64,000 bases of DNA. Origin: JBGQMW01 sp963769845. GTDB taxonomy: Archaea > Thermoproteota > Bathyarchaeia > Bathyarchaeales > Bathycorpusculaceae. The position numbers and the translations under genes were made by a program. Numbering within the stretch: the stretch's first letter is position 1; the number at the start of each line of letters is the position of its first letter. The notes below the pieces were generated by a model. It saw only the letters and a list, made by a program, of their open reading frames with translations, ran no database searches and had not been told where the DNA came from. The stretch is taken from assembly GCA_963769845.1 (NCBI GenBank), contig CAVYNL010000033.1, forward strand, positions 80,190 through 144,189, written 5' to 3'. This document shows, in pieces, positions 8,362-17,058 of this stretch.

Positions 8362-10308
8362 CTAGTCTTCCTCCAAGAACCCCTTCAGAAAAACTGCGTA
8401 TTCGCAAGGATGCTCATTCTGCAACAAAGACTTGATGATCTTTATTTTCCCTTTTCTCCCGTGCGAGATCCTCGAAATTATGTAATCAAGCGTTTTCTTG
8501 CGAATACTGCAAAGCCATGTTTTCTGTCCGGACTTGACCAGCCTATAATACGGGCAGGTCTTGTACTTGAGTGTGAAACCTCCTTCAAAGTATTCGATTT
8601 CAACCTCAACGTCAAGCTCACGGTACATATCAATGATTCTATCACCAGCTTCTCTGATCGTCCACGGATAGTCTTCCGGGAATATCTCATCCATCGGTTC
8701 TCTTATTATTTCGAAAGCCTCTTCTGGCGAGGACGCCGACATTTCATTTATCAATGTCTGCATCAGTTTCTTGCGAGGAAGCGGTTCGAGGATCGGCTTT
8801 TCAACTGCTTTCAGTTTGAAGCTCAGGAGGTTCTGGAAAACTGTCGTTGAAATCTCGTAACCGAGTTCTCTGAACATAGACTCGACGAGCGTGCGCTGAC
8901 TGTTCATCACTAGCATGTCAATCTTCTTGAAGATTATCGTGAAATGCTCATCATCTACAAACCTTATTTCCGAATCAGGTTGGACAGATCCCGTGTTCTT
9001 AAGGATGTAAGTCTGCGCAAGCTTCTTGATTTTCTCAGGGTCATTTCTTGCAAGCATGCGGATTGCGTTTGAAACTCGAACCCCCATTGTTCTGTATATT
9101 TCGTTGAACCTCTCCCTATTCGTATCATAGACTTTGGACGCGAAGGAATTGAAGACTTCACGCGGAACTGGAATGACATCCAAGAACTGCCTCCCAACAG
9201 TCTGATAAAGACTCACTTCAACTATCTGATCGACAAGACTCTGGTCTTCAGCCCCAACGTACTGAAGCGCCACGTTTCCATTTGTTTGTTCGACGGAGAA
9301 CTTGAGAATCTTCCACCCGCGAGTTGCCAAGATCACTGAAAGCATTACAATGGAGAGTTTCGCAACTGATGGCGTAGTTGACTGAAATGACACTTCTATC
9401 GTCTTATCATCAACTTCGCCCAGTATTTTGGCCTGCTTGAACCAGTTCATCTTCGTGAACCCAGAAAGCAGGCTTTTCACGAACTCTTTAGGCTCTTTGG
9501 GAAGCTCACTTACGCCGAGCGCTATCCTGATGTCTTCTAGAAGTGAGCCGAAGCCCGTTATCGGTTCTTCAAGATGCTTTTCAGCCCAATTCATGAATGC
9601 AGGTCCGACAAGCATCAACGTGTTCTTAAACAGGCCGGGAGTCGCGCATGATAATCTTTTTTCAACCTGCTCGCCCAGAGAATCTCCGAACTCCTTTCTC
9701 TTCAACGGGTACACGTCCTGACGAGTCATCTTGACCGCGATGTCCTCTCCCATCACGCGCATGTCAAAGGAAATCTGCAAACCTTCAAGAATCGTTGACA
9801 ATTGGAAGGCAACGATCTCTGGTAGCCGCTTAAAGGAGTCTGGCCTCAAAATAACCGTATTGTCAAGCTCATTGTGTGATGCAATCTCAAAGAGCCGAGT
9901 CAGGCTCTCCAATTCCTCAAGAACCATCATGAATTCTCTAAAGTTGGAAGGCTTCTTCCATGCTACAGAACCCTTCAATATTTCGATTGTATTCTTTGCT
10001 TCTGCTTTTTGCTCTGCTATGAAATCCTGAATGGTTTTATCGCCTACGGCGACTTCCAAGAGGCTGTCAATGGTTTTTCTGCTAACAGATGTTAAATTCA
10101 AAGCTTGTCTGAGGTTTGTCTGTTCGTTCACTTTCGCTTTTATGGCGCAGTCATCGCATGAGCCTACTCTCTCAACTCTCAACAATGTCTCAAGCGCTTG
10201 TTCAATAGCACGGTTCTTCGTGCCGTAGGTTTTAGTCAGCTCTCCAAGCATCTCATCTGTTTTTTTCGTTATCGTTGTATGAAGATGAATTGACAACTGT
10301 TTCCCCAA
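8362..10308 (-). CDS. Large ribbon-helix-helix regulator with Cys-rich ends
   Basis: A 648-residue soluble protein of no family I recognise. Residues about 5-45 fit a ribbon-helix-helix DNA-binding domain (beta strand, then LGELTKTYGTKNRAIEQAL). A CDDC pair follows near residue 51. The long middle is mixed alpha/beta without obvious enzyme motifs. The C-terminus has three more cysteines (CPYYRLVKSGQKTWLC and HPCEY), resembling metal- or FeS-binding sensor domains of archaeal regulators. I infer a sensor-regulator. A near-perfect palindrome lies just upstream, and GDH1 follows on the same strand side, pointing to autoregulation and perhaps nitrogen control. Confidence 0.7.
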   Translation of the reverse strand: MGKQLSIHLHTTITKKTDEMLGELTKTYGTKNRAIEQALETLLRVERVGSCDDCAIKAKVNEQTNLRQALNLTSVSRKTIDSLLEVAVGDKTIQDFIAEQKAEAKNTIEILKGSVAWKKPSNFREFMMVLEELESLTRLFEIASHNELDNTVILRPDSFKRLPEIVAFQLSTILEGLQISFDMRVMGEDIAVKMTRQDVYPLKRKEFGDSLGEQVEKRLSCATPGLFKNTLMLVGPAFMNWAEKHLEEPITGFGSLLEDIRIALGVSELPKEPKEFVKSLLSGFTKMNWFKQAKILGEVDDKTIEVSFQSTTPSVAKLSIVMLSVILATRGWKILKFSVEQTNGNVALQYVGAEDQSLVDQIVEVSLYQTVGRQFLDVIPVPREVFNSFASKVYDTNRERFNEIYRTMGVRVSNAIRMLARNDPEKIKKLAQTYILKNTGSVQPDSEIRFVDDEHFTIIFKKIDMLVMNSQRTLVESMFRELGYEISTTVFQNLLSFKLKAVEKPILEPLPRKKLMQTLINEMSASSPEEAFEIIREPMDEIFPEDYPWTIREAGDRIIDMYRELDVEVEIEYFEGGFTLKYKTCPYYRLVKSGQKTWLCSIRKKTLDYIISRISHGRKGKIKIIKSLLQNEHPCEYAVFLKGFLEED

Positions 10309-10335
10309 TTGTTTCTAGGAAACGCTTCTATTAAA

Positions 10336-10355
10336 CGTGTGTTCATGAAAACACG
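10336..10355. promoter_or_regulatory. Palindrome upstream of the RHH regulator
   Basis: CGTGTGTTCATGAAAACACG is a 20-base palindrome with one mismatched pair around a perfect TTCATGAA core. It lies 28 bases before the ATG of the RHH protein, in the gap to gdh1. Ribbon-helix-helix dimers bind such short symmetric sites, so it is a candidate autoregulatory operator. Confidence 0.35.
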
Positions 10356-10385
10356 CTTCATGTACATAGAAAAAGAAAGTGTGGA

Positions 10386-12170
10386 TTAAGCGCTGACTAT
10401 CCCGCTCGGCGCAGCCAAAGGCACGATGGTTTTGCTCCCGCGCAAAAACATTGCTTCTGCGACCCTCTTCACAGCATTCATGTAGGCTGCGACTCGCATG
10501 TTCACTTTGTACTGCAGAGAGACTGCCAAGACTTCGCTAAATGCGGTTACAATAGTGTGTTCAAGTTTTGTGCGTACTTCTTCTTCTGTCCAATAGTAGT
10601 TCATCTGATTCTGTACTTGTTCAAAGTAGCTGACGATTACGCCGCCTGAATTTGCCAAGATATCTGGGATCACGAAGACTCCGTTCCTGTACAGCACTTC
10701 ATCGGCTTCAGGTGTTGTCGGTCCGTTTGCACCTTCAGCTACGATTTTCGCTTTGATCTTACCAGCATTTGCCTTAGTGATTTGGCTCTCCAAAGCTGAC
10801 GGAACTAGAATTTCACAATTCAATTCCAGCAGTTCTTCGTTCGTGACACCCTTGCATCCTTCATATCCAGTGACAGAGCCTGTCTTGTTCTTATGCTCCA
10901 TCACTTTGCTCGGGTCAATTCCTTTTGCGTTGTAGACTCCGCCCTTCGAGTCTGAAACTGCTATGATCTTGCAGCCAAGTTCATGTAATAGTCTAGCAGC
11001 ATGGAATCCAACGTTGCCGTAGCCTTGAACGGCAACAGTTGTCCCTTTCAGGTTCAAGTCAAGACACTTCGCTGCTTTAATGACGGTGTACATTAGACCC
11101 CTTGATGTTGCTTCATTTCTCCCAAGCGATCCACCGATGCGCACGGGCTTTCCTGTGACAACACCGAAAGCATTGTGACCTACCATTTGGCTGTATTCAT
11201 CCATTATCCAAGCCATTGTCTGAGCATCAGTGTAGACGTCTGGAGCGGGTATGTCAGCGTAAGGTCCTATGTATCTTGCATATGCACGGGCATAGCCTCT
11301 GGTCAGTCTTTCCAGTTCTCCCTGCGACATTCCCTTTGGATTGCATCGAATTCCGCCTTTACCACCGCCCAACGGCAGACCTGTCACTGCGGTCTTCCAA
11401 GTCATCCACGCTGACAGTGCTACCACTTCGTCAAGCGTTAGTTCCGGATGATATCTTATGCCGCCTTTCGTTGGCCCTAGTGCATCATTGTATTGAACTC
11501 GGTAACCCGTGAAGACTTGAATACTTCCATCATCCATGACTACCGGAATGTTGACTATGATTGTACGCATCGGGCGTTTGAGCATTTCGTGGACCCCAGG
11601 ATCCAAGTTCAGTTTTTGTGCAGCCATGTCCAACAGTTTCAGCACTGCCTCGTAAGGGTTCGGCGATGCTACGACCGAAGCCAGGGTTTCGAGTTTGATT
11701 GACACTGAGGTTTGAAGTTTTTCAACAAGGTTCTGGAAATTTTCTCTTGCAGCTTCGCCGTTGCCGACTGTGCTGCCGAAAAACCAAAGGTATGATTCGA
11801 TAATGACTTCGGGTCTCTTGGTTGTGAAGGAACCTGCTGGAGCCATTTTGGGGTTCTCTGAGAAGTAGTCGACTAGCACCCGGAGCATGTTTATCTCTTC
11901 TTTCGAGAGTGAACGACATTTTCTGAGCGGCTGTGGTGCTTCGACCTGGATGTATTCTATTTCTTTGATTTTTCTTTCGAGTTCTTCGAATATCTTTGCT
12001 GCATCTGCTTCTGGGATGCCGAAGTTCTCAGCATATGTAGTTGTTAACGCATAGTGAGCTGTGGTGTAGCTTTCGATCTTCGCAGTCAGTTCGGGTTTCT
12101 CTGCAAAGAAGTCTGCGATTAGTTTTACCATTCCAAGTTCGCGCCCTGAGAGTTCGACTGAGCTTAACAT
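10386..12170 (-). CDS. gdhA: Glutamate dehydrogenase with duplicated N-terminal extension
   Basis: NAD(P)-dependent glutamate dehydrogenase interconverting glutamate and 2-oxoglutarate plus ammonium. The catalytic core starts near residue 168 and keeps all key motifs: PTKGGIRYHP, PLGGGKGGI with the catalytic Lys, IPAPDVYTD with the catalytic Asp, the Rossmann GYGNVG, and EGANGPTTPEAD. The core is about 427 residues, like GDH2 in this window. The first 167 residues are extra and consist of two similar modules (about 7-69 and 88-152), each starting LS.E...M.......F.E.P and ending in an acidic/basic helix. This is unusual for GDH and looks like a regulatory or assembly module. Confidence 0.95.
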   Translation of the reverse strand: MLSSVELSGRELGMVKLIADFFAEKPELTAKIESYTTAHYALTTTYAENFGIPEADAAKIFEELERKIKEIEYIQVEAPQPLRKCRSLSKEEINMLRVLVDYFSENPKMAPAGSFTTKRPEVIIESYLWFFGSTVGNGEAARENFQNLVEKLQTSVSIKLETLASVVASPNPYEAVLKLLDMAAQKLNLDPGVHEMLKRPMRTIIVNIPVVMDDGSIQVFTGYRVQYNDALGPTKGGIRYHPELTLDEVVALSAWMTWKTAVTGLPLGGGKGGIRCNPKGMSQGELERLTRGYARAYARYIGPYADIPAPDVYTDAQTMAWIMDEYSQMVGHNAFGVVTGKPVRIGGSLGRNEATSRGLMYTVIKAAKCLDLNLKGTTVAVQGYGNVGFHAARLLHELGCKIIAVSDSKGGVYNAKGIDPSKVMEHKNKTGSVTGYEGCKGVTNEELLELNCEILVPSALESQITKANAGKIKAKIVAEGANGPTTPEADEVLYRNGVFVIPDILANSGGVIVSYFEQVQNQMNYYWTEEEVRTKLEHTIVTAFSEVLAVSLQYKVNMRVAAYMNAVKRVAEAMFLRGSKTIVPLAAPSGIVSA

Positions 12171-12208
12171 TACTCTTCATCTCCATTTCTAGAAGATACT
12201 TAATGTCA

Positions 12209-12254
12209 TGTTCAAATATAGAAACCTTATGTACACAATGTTCACACTTGAACA
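12209..12254 (-). promoter_or_regulatory. GDH1 promoter with TGTTCA inverted repeat
   Basis: On the minus strand a TATA-like CTATATTTG lies near 12214-12222, upstream of gdh1. TGTTCACACTTGAACA (12239-12254) is a perfect 6-base inverted repeat with a 4-base spacer just upstream of the TATA box. A further TGTTCA sits at 12209-12214, at the downstream edge of the TATA box. The arrangement would suit a regulator covering the promoter. Confidence 0.38.
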
Positions 12255-12326
12255 GCGCAACACATGCTTTCCGACTAACCTAAACGTTTTTAACATTGCC
12301 AGCGAAACAAACAAGGGAGACCTGCC

Positions 12327-13067
12327 GTGGAAAAAGAAGACGAAAAGAGGCTGTCGACTGGCGTAAAATCGTTAGACAGAGTTTTGGGAGGTGGACTTTT
12401 TCTGGGAGAGAACGTTGTGTGGGAAGTGGAGTCCGCAACGTTCGCTCGAGAATTTCTTTATGCTTTTATGAGACAGGGCATTGTTGAAGGAAACCAAGTG
12501 CTCTATCTTGACTTCATATATCCTCCACAGGCTTTATTGCTGCAGTTGAAACCGTTGGTTATGACTCTTCCGAAGGATTGGCAGGATAGGCTTCTTGTGT
12601 TGGACTGTTTCTCAGAATCTTCAGGTCAGGGAGAATTAGTATTTGTTGATTTCTATGACAAGGCACCGTCTTGGATAAGAAAAGTTCCGAGCTCAAAAGA
12701 TCCAGAACAGTTTCACAGATTCTTTGGAAGAATCGAAAGAGAATTCGTCACGCCGGGAACAAGACTTGTCTTCAACAGTCTGTCCCTAATGGAACACGTG
12801 TGGGGAAATGAAGCCGTAAGAGCGTTCTTCAGTCACGTCTGCCCCGCGCTATACGCGTATAGAACATTAGCCTACTGGACAATAGCCAAGAACGCCCATC
12901 CCAAAGAATTCTGCGCCCTGATAGAACACATAACACAAGTCGTTGTCGATCTAACCAAAGAAGGAGAAAAGAGGTTTCTGGAAGTCAGAAAGGCCGGCAG
13001 CAGATATGATCCACAGACATATCAACGTCGAGAATACTCGGTTGACGGCCTCAAAATCGAATTCTGA
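12327..13067 (+). CDS. KaiC/RadA-like protein with degenerate P-loop
   Basis: 246 residues with the opening of a KaiC-type RecA fold: LSTGVKSLDRVLGGGLFLGE. At the place where Walker A (GxxxxGKS/T) should be, the sequence is ENVVWEVESATFAREF, with no Gly-rich loop and no Lys-Ser/Thr. ATP binding is therefore unlikely at this site. The later strand-helix pattern, including a TRLVFNSLSLMEH Walker-B-like region, is kept. GTG start with AAGGGAGA ribosome-binding site. It is divergent from gdh1 and precedes the glutamate synthase gene. Role unknown; a pseudo-ATPase partner or sensor is possible. Confidence 0.75.
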   Translation: MEKEDEKRLSTGVKSLDRVLGGGLFLGENVVWEVESATFAREFLYAFMRQGIVEGNQVLYLDFIYPPQALLLQLKPLVMTLPKDWQDRLLVLDCFSESSGQGELVFVDFYDKAPSWIRKVPSSKDPEQFHRFFGRIEREFVTPGTRLVFNSLSLMEHVWGNEAVRAFFSHVCPALYAYRTLAYWTIAKNAHPKEFCALIEHITQVVVDLTKEGEKRFLEVRKAGSRYDPQTYQRREYSVDGLKIEF

Positions 13068-13240
13068 CTTGCCACCTATCCTAATTTCTGGTGCCCTCGA
13101 AGACATCCTGAAAACGGCAACCTTCTGATCTGATAAGCTAATCATATTTGGATCAAAAAGTAAACTAGGGGAGTAGGCTGTGAGAGAACAAAAACACTCC
13201 GCGACGTCTGACAATCTCATCGAAAGTGCGTGAATTTTCC

Positions 13241-13292
13241 ATGTTCATGAATGTTCACAAAACACCATCTTTAAGTAAAGGCTTAAAAGCCT
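13241..13292 (+). promoter_or_regulatory. Repeat cluster upstream of the glutamate synthase gene
   Basis: TGTTCATGAATGTTCA (13241-13256) holds two direct TGTTCA copies and the same TTCATGAA core seen upstream of the RHH regulator. A second symmetric element, AGGCTT-AA-AAGCCT (13279-13292), overlaps A/T-rich bases that could serve as the TATA region. The coding start is at 13348. The 280-base gap has no other clear feature. Confidence 0.33.
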
Positions 13293-13347
13293 ACGTAAAG
13301 TACTCTCCTAGTTCTGAAACAATGTTGGAGAATGGAGGAAGAATCAA

Positions 13348-14955
13348 ATGACTGAGCGCGTACACAAAAATAGTTCGTACCTGAACGGCAAGTCGACAAC
13401 AGGAACACAGACAAGAGTGAAGGACACAAGCCCCACAAGCGGAATGTGCCCAATTTGCATCCGTGACTGCCCGTTCCTCTGCGAAATAAGTCTCTCAGCC
13501 TTCAGAGGAAGAGAAGCACTCTATCCAGACCCAGCGCAATTCGGCTACAGCACAGCAGGAGCACTCAAAGATTTCGGACTGGACTGGTCAAACTTCAACA
13601 TACAGGCAGGTCTCTTCGAAGCAGAAGGAATTGAACCAAACTCAGACCTAACCATATTTCCGAATGTCAACATAGAAACAAAAGTCGGAGGCATACCATT
13701 GAAAATCCCAATTCTAAACGGAGCCTTCGGCTCAACAGATGTTGCTAGACTGAATTGGGAAGGACTAGCAATAGGCACCGCAATCTCTGGCGCATCGATA
13801 ATCGTCGGTGAAAACGTATGCGGAATGGACCCTGAAGCTACAATCACGAATGGAAAAGTCACAGATTCAAAGGAGCTGAAACGCAGAGTTGATCTATTCA
13901 GAAAGTTCTGGGATGAAAAACACGGAGAAATAGTTGTTCAGACAAATGTTGAAGACCAAAGACTCGGCGTTGACGTCTATGCTATCTCAAAACTTGAAGT
14001 TAATGTCATCGAAAGAAAATGGGGCCAAGGAGCAAAAGCCATTGGAGGAGAAGTGCGAGTAAGAGACCTTGAAAAGGCCAAGCTGTTGAAGAAAAGAGGA
14101 TATATTGTAATTCCAGACCCTGAAGACCCAACGGTTCAACAAGCCTTCAAAGACGGTGTGTTCAAATCCTTCGAAAGACACAGCAGAGTAGGCATACCAA
14201 AAGAAAAGAACTTCATAGAAGACATTGAGTGGTTAAGAAAACAAGGTGCAAAATACGTAACCTTGAAAACGGGAGCATACAGACCTTCAGCTGTTGCATG
14301 GACGATGAAAATGGCGTCAGAAGCCAAGATCAATTATGTGTCGTTCGATGGAGCAGCAGGTGGAACAGGCATGAGCCCCGTGCCCATGATGGACGAGATG
14401 AGCATTCCAACAGTCTACTTGGAAGCCATAGTTCTAAAATGTGCACAGATACTAAAGAAAAAAGGACGCCACGTTCCAGACCTTATCATGGCAGGAGGCT
14501 TCATAGAAGAAACGTCCATTTTCAAGGCAATCGCAATGAGCAACTATGGAAGCGGCCCATTTGTAAAAGCCGTCTTGATGGGACGTTCGCCAATAACCGC
14601 TGCCTTTAAGGGAAGCTACTTTAGGCAACTGGCTGAGGAGGGCAAATTACCTAAATCATTTGCGGACAAATTCGGCGCCACACCGGAAAAATTCTTCATC
14701 GCTACACCAGAACTGAAAACAAAATACGGTGAACGATTTAAAGAAATACCATGGGAATCAGTTGCGGTCTACACCTACTTGACTGATCGCGTTGGCGTTG
14801 GACTCAAACAACTCTTGGCAGGCAACAGAAAATGGAAGCTGGAACTGATTAACAGAAATGACCTAATGAGTCTCTCAGAGAGAGCAACAAAAGTCACAGG
14901 AATACCAATGCCCGACGAATTTGAAAAAGACGCAATAGAAAGAATTCTAGACTAG
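13348..14955 (+). CDS. FMN-binding glutamate synthase domain protein (GltB2-type)
   Basis: 535-residue TIM-barrel protein of the archaeal glutamate synthase central/FMN domain family. A Cys-rich motif near residue 35, CPICIRDCPFLC, suggests an Fe-S cluster. The barrel has the FMN/2-oxoglutarate elements around LKTGAYRPSAVAW, SFDGAAGGTGMSP and IMAGGF. There is no glutaminase domain and no separate glutaminase or beta subunit gene nearby, so glutamine-dependent glutamate synthesis is not assured; ammonia or a different reaction is possible. It lies between two GDH genes, clearly tying it to glutamate metabolism. Confidence 0.88.
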   Translation: MTERVHKNSSYLNGKSTTGTQTRVKDTSPTSGMCPICIRDCPFLCEISLSAFRGREALYPDPAQFGYSTAGALKDFGLDWSNFNIQAGLFEAEGIEPNSDLTIFPNVNIETKVGGIPLKIPILNGAFGSTDVARLNWEGLAIGTAISGASIIVGENVCGMDPEATITNGKVTDSKELKRRVDLFRKFWDEKHGEIVVQTNVEDQRLGVDVYAISKLEVNVIERKWGQGAKAIGGEVRVRDLEKAKLLKKRGYIVIPDPEDPTVQQAFKDGVFKSFERHSRVGIPKEKNFIEDIEWLRKQGAKYVTLKTGAYRPSAVAWTMKMASEAKINYVSFDGAAGGTGMSPVPMMDEMSIPTVYLEAIVLKCAQILKKKGRHVPDLIMAGGFIEETSIFKAIAMSNYGSGPFVKAVLMGRSPITAAFKGSYFRQLAEEGKLPKSFADKFGATPEKFFIATPELKTKYGERFKEIPWESVAVYTYLTDRVGVGLKQLLAGNRKWKLELINRNDLMSLSERATKVTGIPMPDEFEKDAIERILD

Positions 14956-15049
14956 TACATTCCTTCTTTTCTTTTCTTTTTACGAAAGTTCACAGTAATC
15001 CTTAAATCATACATTCTAACAAGCTGACTCCGCAATAGGGGAAATTACT

Positions 15050-16300
15050 ATGGGAAAAGAACAATCGCCATATTCAGTCGCATTGGAACAGCTAAGACTC
15101 GCCGCTGAAAAGCTGAAACTTGACCCTGGGATACATGCAATGTTGAAAGTTCCCAAAAGGTCTCTGACTGTTGCAGTATCGACCAAAATGGACAATGGCA
15201 AGATCGGAGTTTTCCAAGGCTGTCGTGTACAGCACATGGACGCAAGAGGGCCATTCAAAGGCGGCATACGATATCACCCAAATGTAACCTTAGATGAAGT
15301 CACTGCACTATCAATGTGGATGACATGGAAATGCTCAGTCATGGACATTCCTTACGGCGGAGCAAAGGGCGGCATCTGCTGCAACCCAAAAGAGATGTCC
15401 AGAAACGAACTAGAGAATATGACGAGACGTTACACAAGCATGATTTTTGACATCATCGGACCATATCGCGATGTCCCTGCGCCTGACGTTTACACTGACT
15501 CACAAACAATGGCTTGGATAATGGATACTTATAGCCAGCGCGAGGGCTACAGCGTCCCGGAGTGCGTCACGGGAAAGCCCATTAGCGTTGGCGGTTCTGA
15601 AGGGCGTAATGAAGCAACATCACTAGGAGCTGACATATGCGCCAGAGAAGCATGCAAACAACTAAACATGAAGATCAAAGGGGCAACGGTCGCAGTTCAA
15701 GGCTACGGCAACGTTGGCTGGAACGCAGCCAAGATCGCTCATGATTGGGGTGCAAAAATTCTGGCAGTGAGCGACTCAATGGGCGGTATCTACTGCAAAG
15801 AAGGGCTGAATCCCTACAAAGTATACGAACACAAACAGAAAACGGGATCCGTGGTCAACTTCAAAGGATCTGAAAAGATGACGAACGAAGAAGTGCTTGA
15901 GACAAAATGCGACATACTCATACCAGCAGCTTTGGAAAATGCCATTACAGGAACCAATGCAGACAACGTAAAGGCAAAGATAGTAGCTGAAGGCGCAAAC
16001 GGCCCAACAACGCCAGAAGCTGACAAAATACTCCACGAAAAGAGAATATTTCTCATCCCGGACATTTTGGCTAACGCGGGCGGAGTGACGGTAAGCTACT
16101 ACGAATGGGTTCAGAACTTGGAACGCGAACATTGGCCATTGAATGAGGTAAATGAGAAACTGGAAACCAAGATGGTAAAGGCTTTCAATGACGTATACAA
16201 CGTTTCAAGGAAAGAAAAATCTGATATGCGACTCGCAGCTTTGATGCTTGGCGTTGGCAGAGTGGCTGATGCGATCAAGACACTGGGCCTCTGGCCATAG
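15050..16300 (+). CDS. gdhA: Glutamate dehydrogenase, standard length
   Basis: 416 residues, the usual length. It shows GPFKGGIRYHP, YGGAKGGICCNP with the catalytic Lys, VPAPDVYTD, the nucleotide-binding GYGNVGWNA and EGANGPTTPEAD. It is clearly paralogous to the core of the longer GDH at 10.4-12.2 kb. It lies 94 bases after the glutamate synthase gene in the same direction. ATG at 15050 is preceded by GGGGAAATTACT. Having two GDHs suggests separate catabolic and anabolic roles or different cofactors, which the sequence alone does not settle. Confidence 0.97.
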   Translation: MGKEQSPYSVALEQLRLAAEKLKLDPGIHAMLKVPKRSLTVAVSTKMDNGKIGVFQGCRVQHMDARGPFKGGIRYHPNVTLDEVTALSMWMTWKCSVMDIPYGGAKGGICCNPKEMSRNELENMTRRYTSMIFDIIGPYRDVPAPDVYTDSQTMAWIMDTYSQREGYSVPECVTGKPISVGGSEGRNEATSLGADICAREACKQLNMKIKGATVAVQGYGNVGWNAAKIAHDWGAKILAVSDSMGGIYCKEGLNPYKVYEHKQKTGSVVNFKGSEKMTNEEVLETKCDILIPAALENAITGTNADNVKAKIVAEGANGPTTPEADKILHEKRIFLIPDILANAGGVTVSYYEWVQNLEREHWPLNEVNEKLETKMVKAFNDVYNVSRKEKSDMRLAALMLGVGRVADAIKTLGLWP

Positions 16301-16440
16301 GAACACACAAACTCCCGACTTTCCTTTTTTTGTTTTGACCGAGATACAGCGCAATTTCTGCGATGCCAGAGTACTACTCTTGACGATTGGCGTCTAAGGC
16401 ATTGTCTTTCCAAATCAACTCGCGCTTTTCAACTACAGTC

Positions 16441-16449
16441 TTTATATTC
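16441..16449 (+). promoter_or_regulatory. TATA box of the GINS-MCM operon
   Basis: TTTATATTC lies 40 bases before the GINS start codon. Transcription about 25 bases downstream would leave a short leader containing GGGGAGATAGGAG, a good ribosome-binding site. Confidence 0.5.
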
Positions 16450-16488
16450 CTTTGTCTCTTAGCTTACAAACCGCGGGGAGATAGGAGA

Positions 16489-17058
16489 ATGCAGGGCAAG
16501 TCAAGAGCAACTATAAAAGATATGGATTTCGGCTTCGAAAACTCGCTTGTCAGAATAATAGCCAACAGAAGCTCCCCAGAAATCATACTCGCAGGGTTGA
16601 ATTTAGGCCCATTCGAAGAAGGCAGCGATTACGAGGTATACTACTGGACTGCACTCGAACTTGAAAAAGCCGGAATCGCCCATTTAAAAGAAGAGGACCA
16701 ACTAGACGCAGTCAAACTCAACAAAGTTCAGTGGACTGAACGAATCCAGACCAGTGGACAAGTGTCCAAGATCCCCGACCACTTCTATCCAAAGCTCCGC
16801 AGGCGCCTCGCAGAACTCAGAAGAGAAATCGCCAAAGATCCAGAGAAGATCCGCGAATACGAGAGGTTCAGACAACTCACACAAGACATTACAAACTCAA
16901 GACTGAGAAAAATCATTTCAATAGCTTCTGCGCCTGCGCAGACGGAAAACACACTGAGAAACTTGACGAATGAGGAAAAATCGCTCTACGAGCGTCTCTA
17001 CAGACTCATCGATAGTTGGAGAAAACAGATTTTAGAGTACGAGGGAGGGGTTGAATGA
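16489..17058 (+). CDS. GINS complex subunit, MCM-linked (Gins23-type)
   Basis: 189-residue GINS-family replication protein. GINS joins MCM and the Cdc45/RecJ homologue in the archaeal CMG-like helicase. The protein has an early small beta-containing region, then helices including HFYPKLRRRLAELRREI and RLRKIISIASA, typical of GINS A domains. Its stop overlaps the start of mcm by 4 bases (ATGA), as for the gins23-mcm pair of TACK archaea, hence the assignment. An upstream frame extension to 16387 lacks support; ATG 16489 has an excellent ribosome-binding site. Confidence 0.8.
   Translation: MQGKSRATIKDMDFGFENSLVRIIANRSSPEIILAGLNLGPFEEGSDYEVYYWTALELEKAGIAHLKEEDQLDAVKLNKVQWTERIQTSGQVSKIPDHFYPKLRRRLAELRREIAKDPEKIREYERFRQLTQDITNSRLRKIISIASAPAQTENTLRNLTNEEKSLYERLYRLIDSWRKQILEYEGGVE

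Noticed and set aside
13244..13350. 34-codon frame overlapping the glutamate synthase start
   Set aside because: It lies over the promoter elements and is better explained as regulatory DNA.
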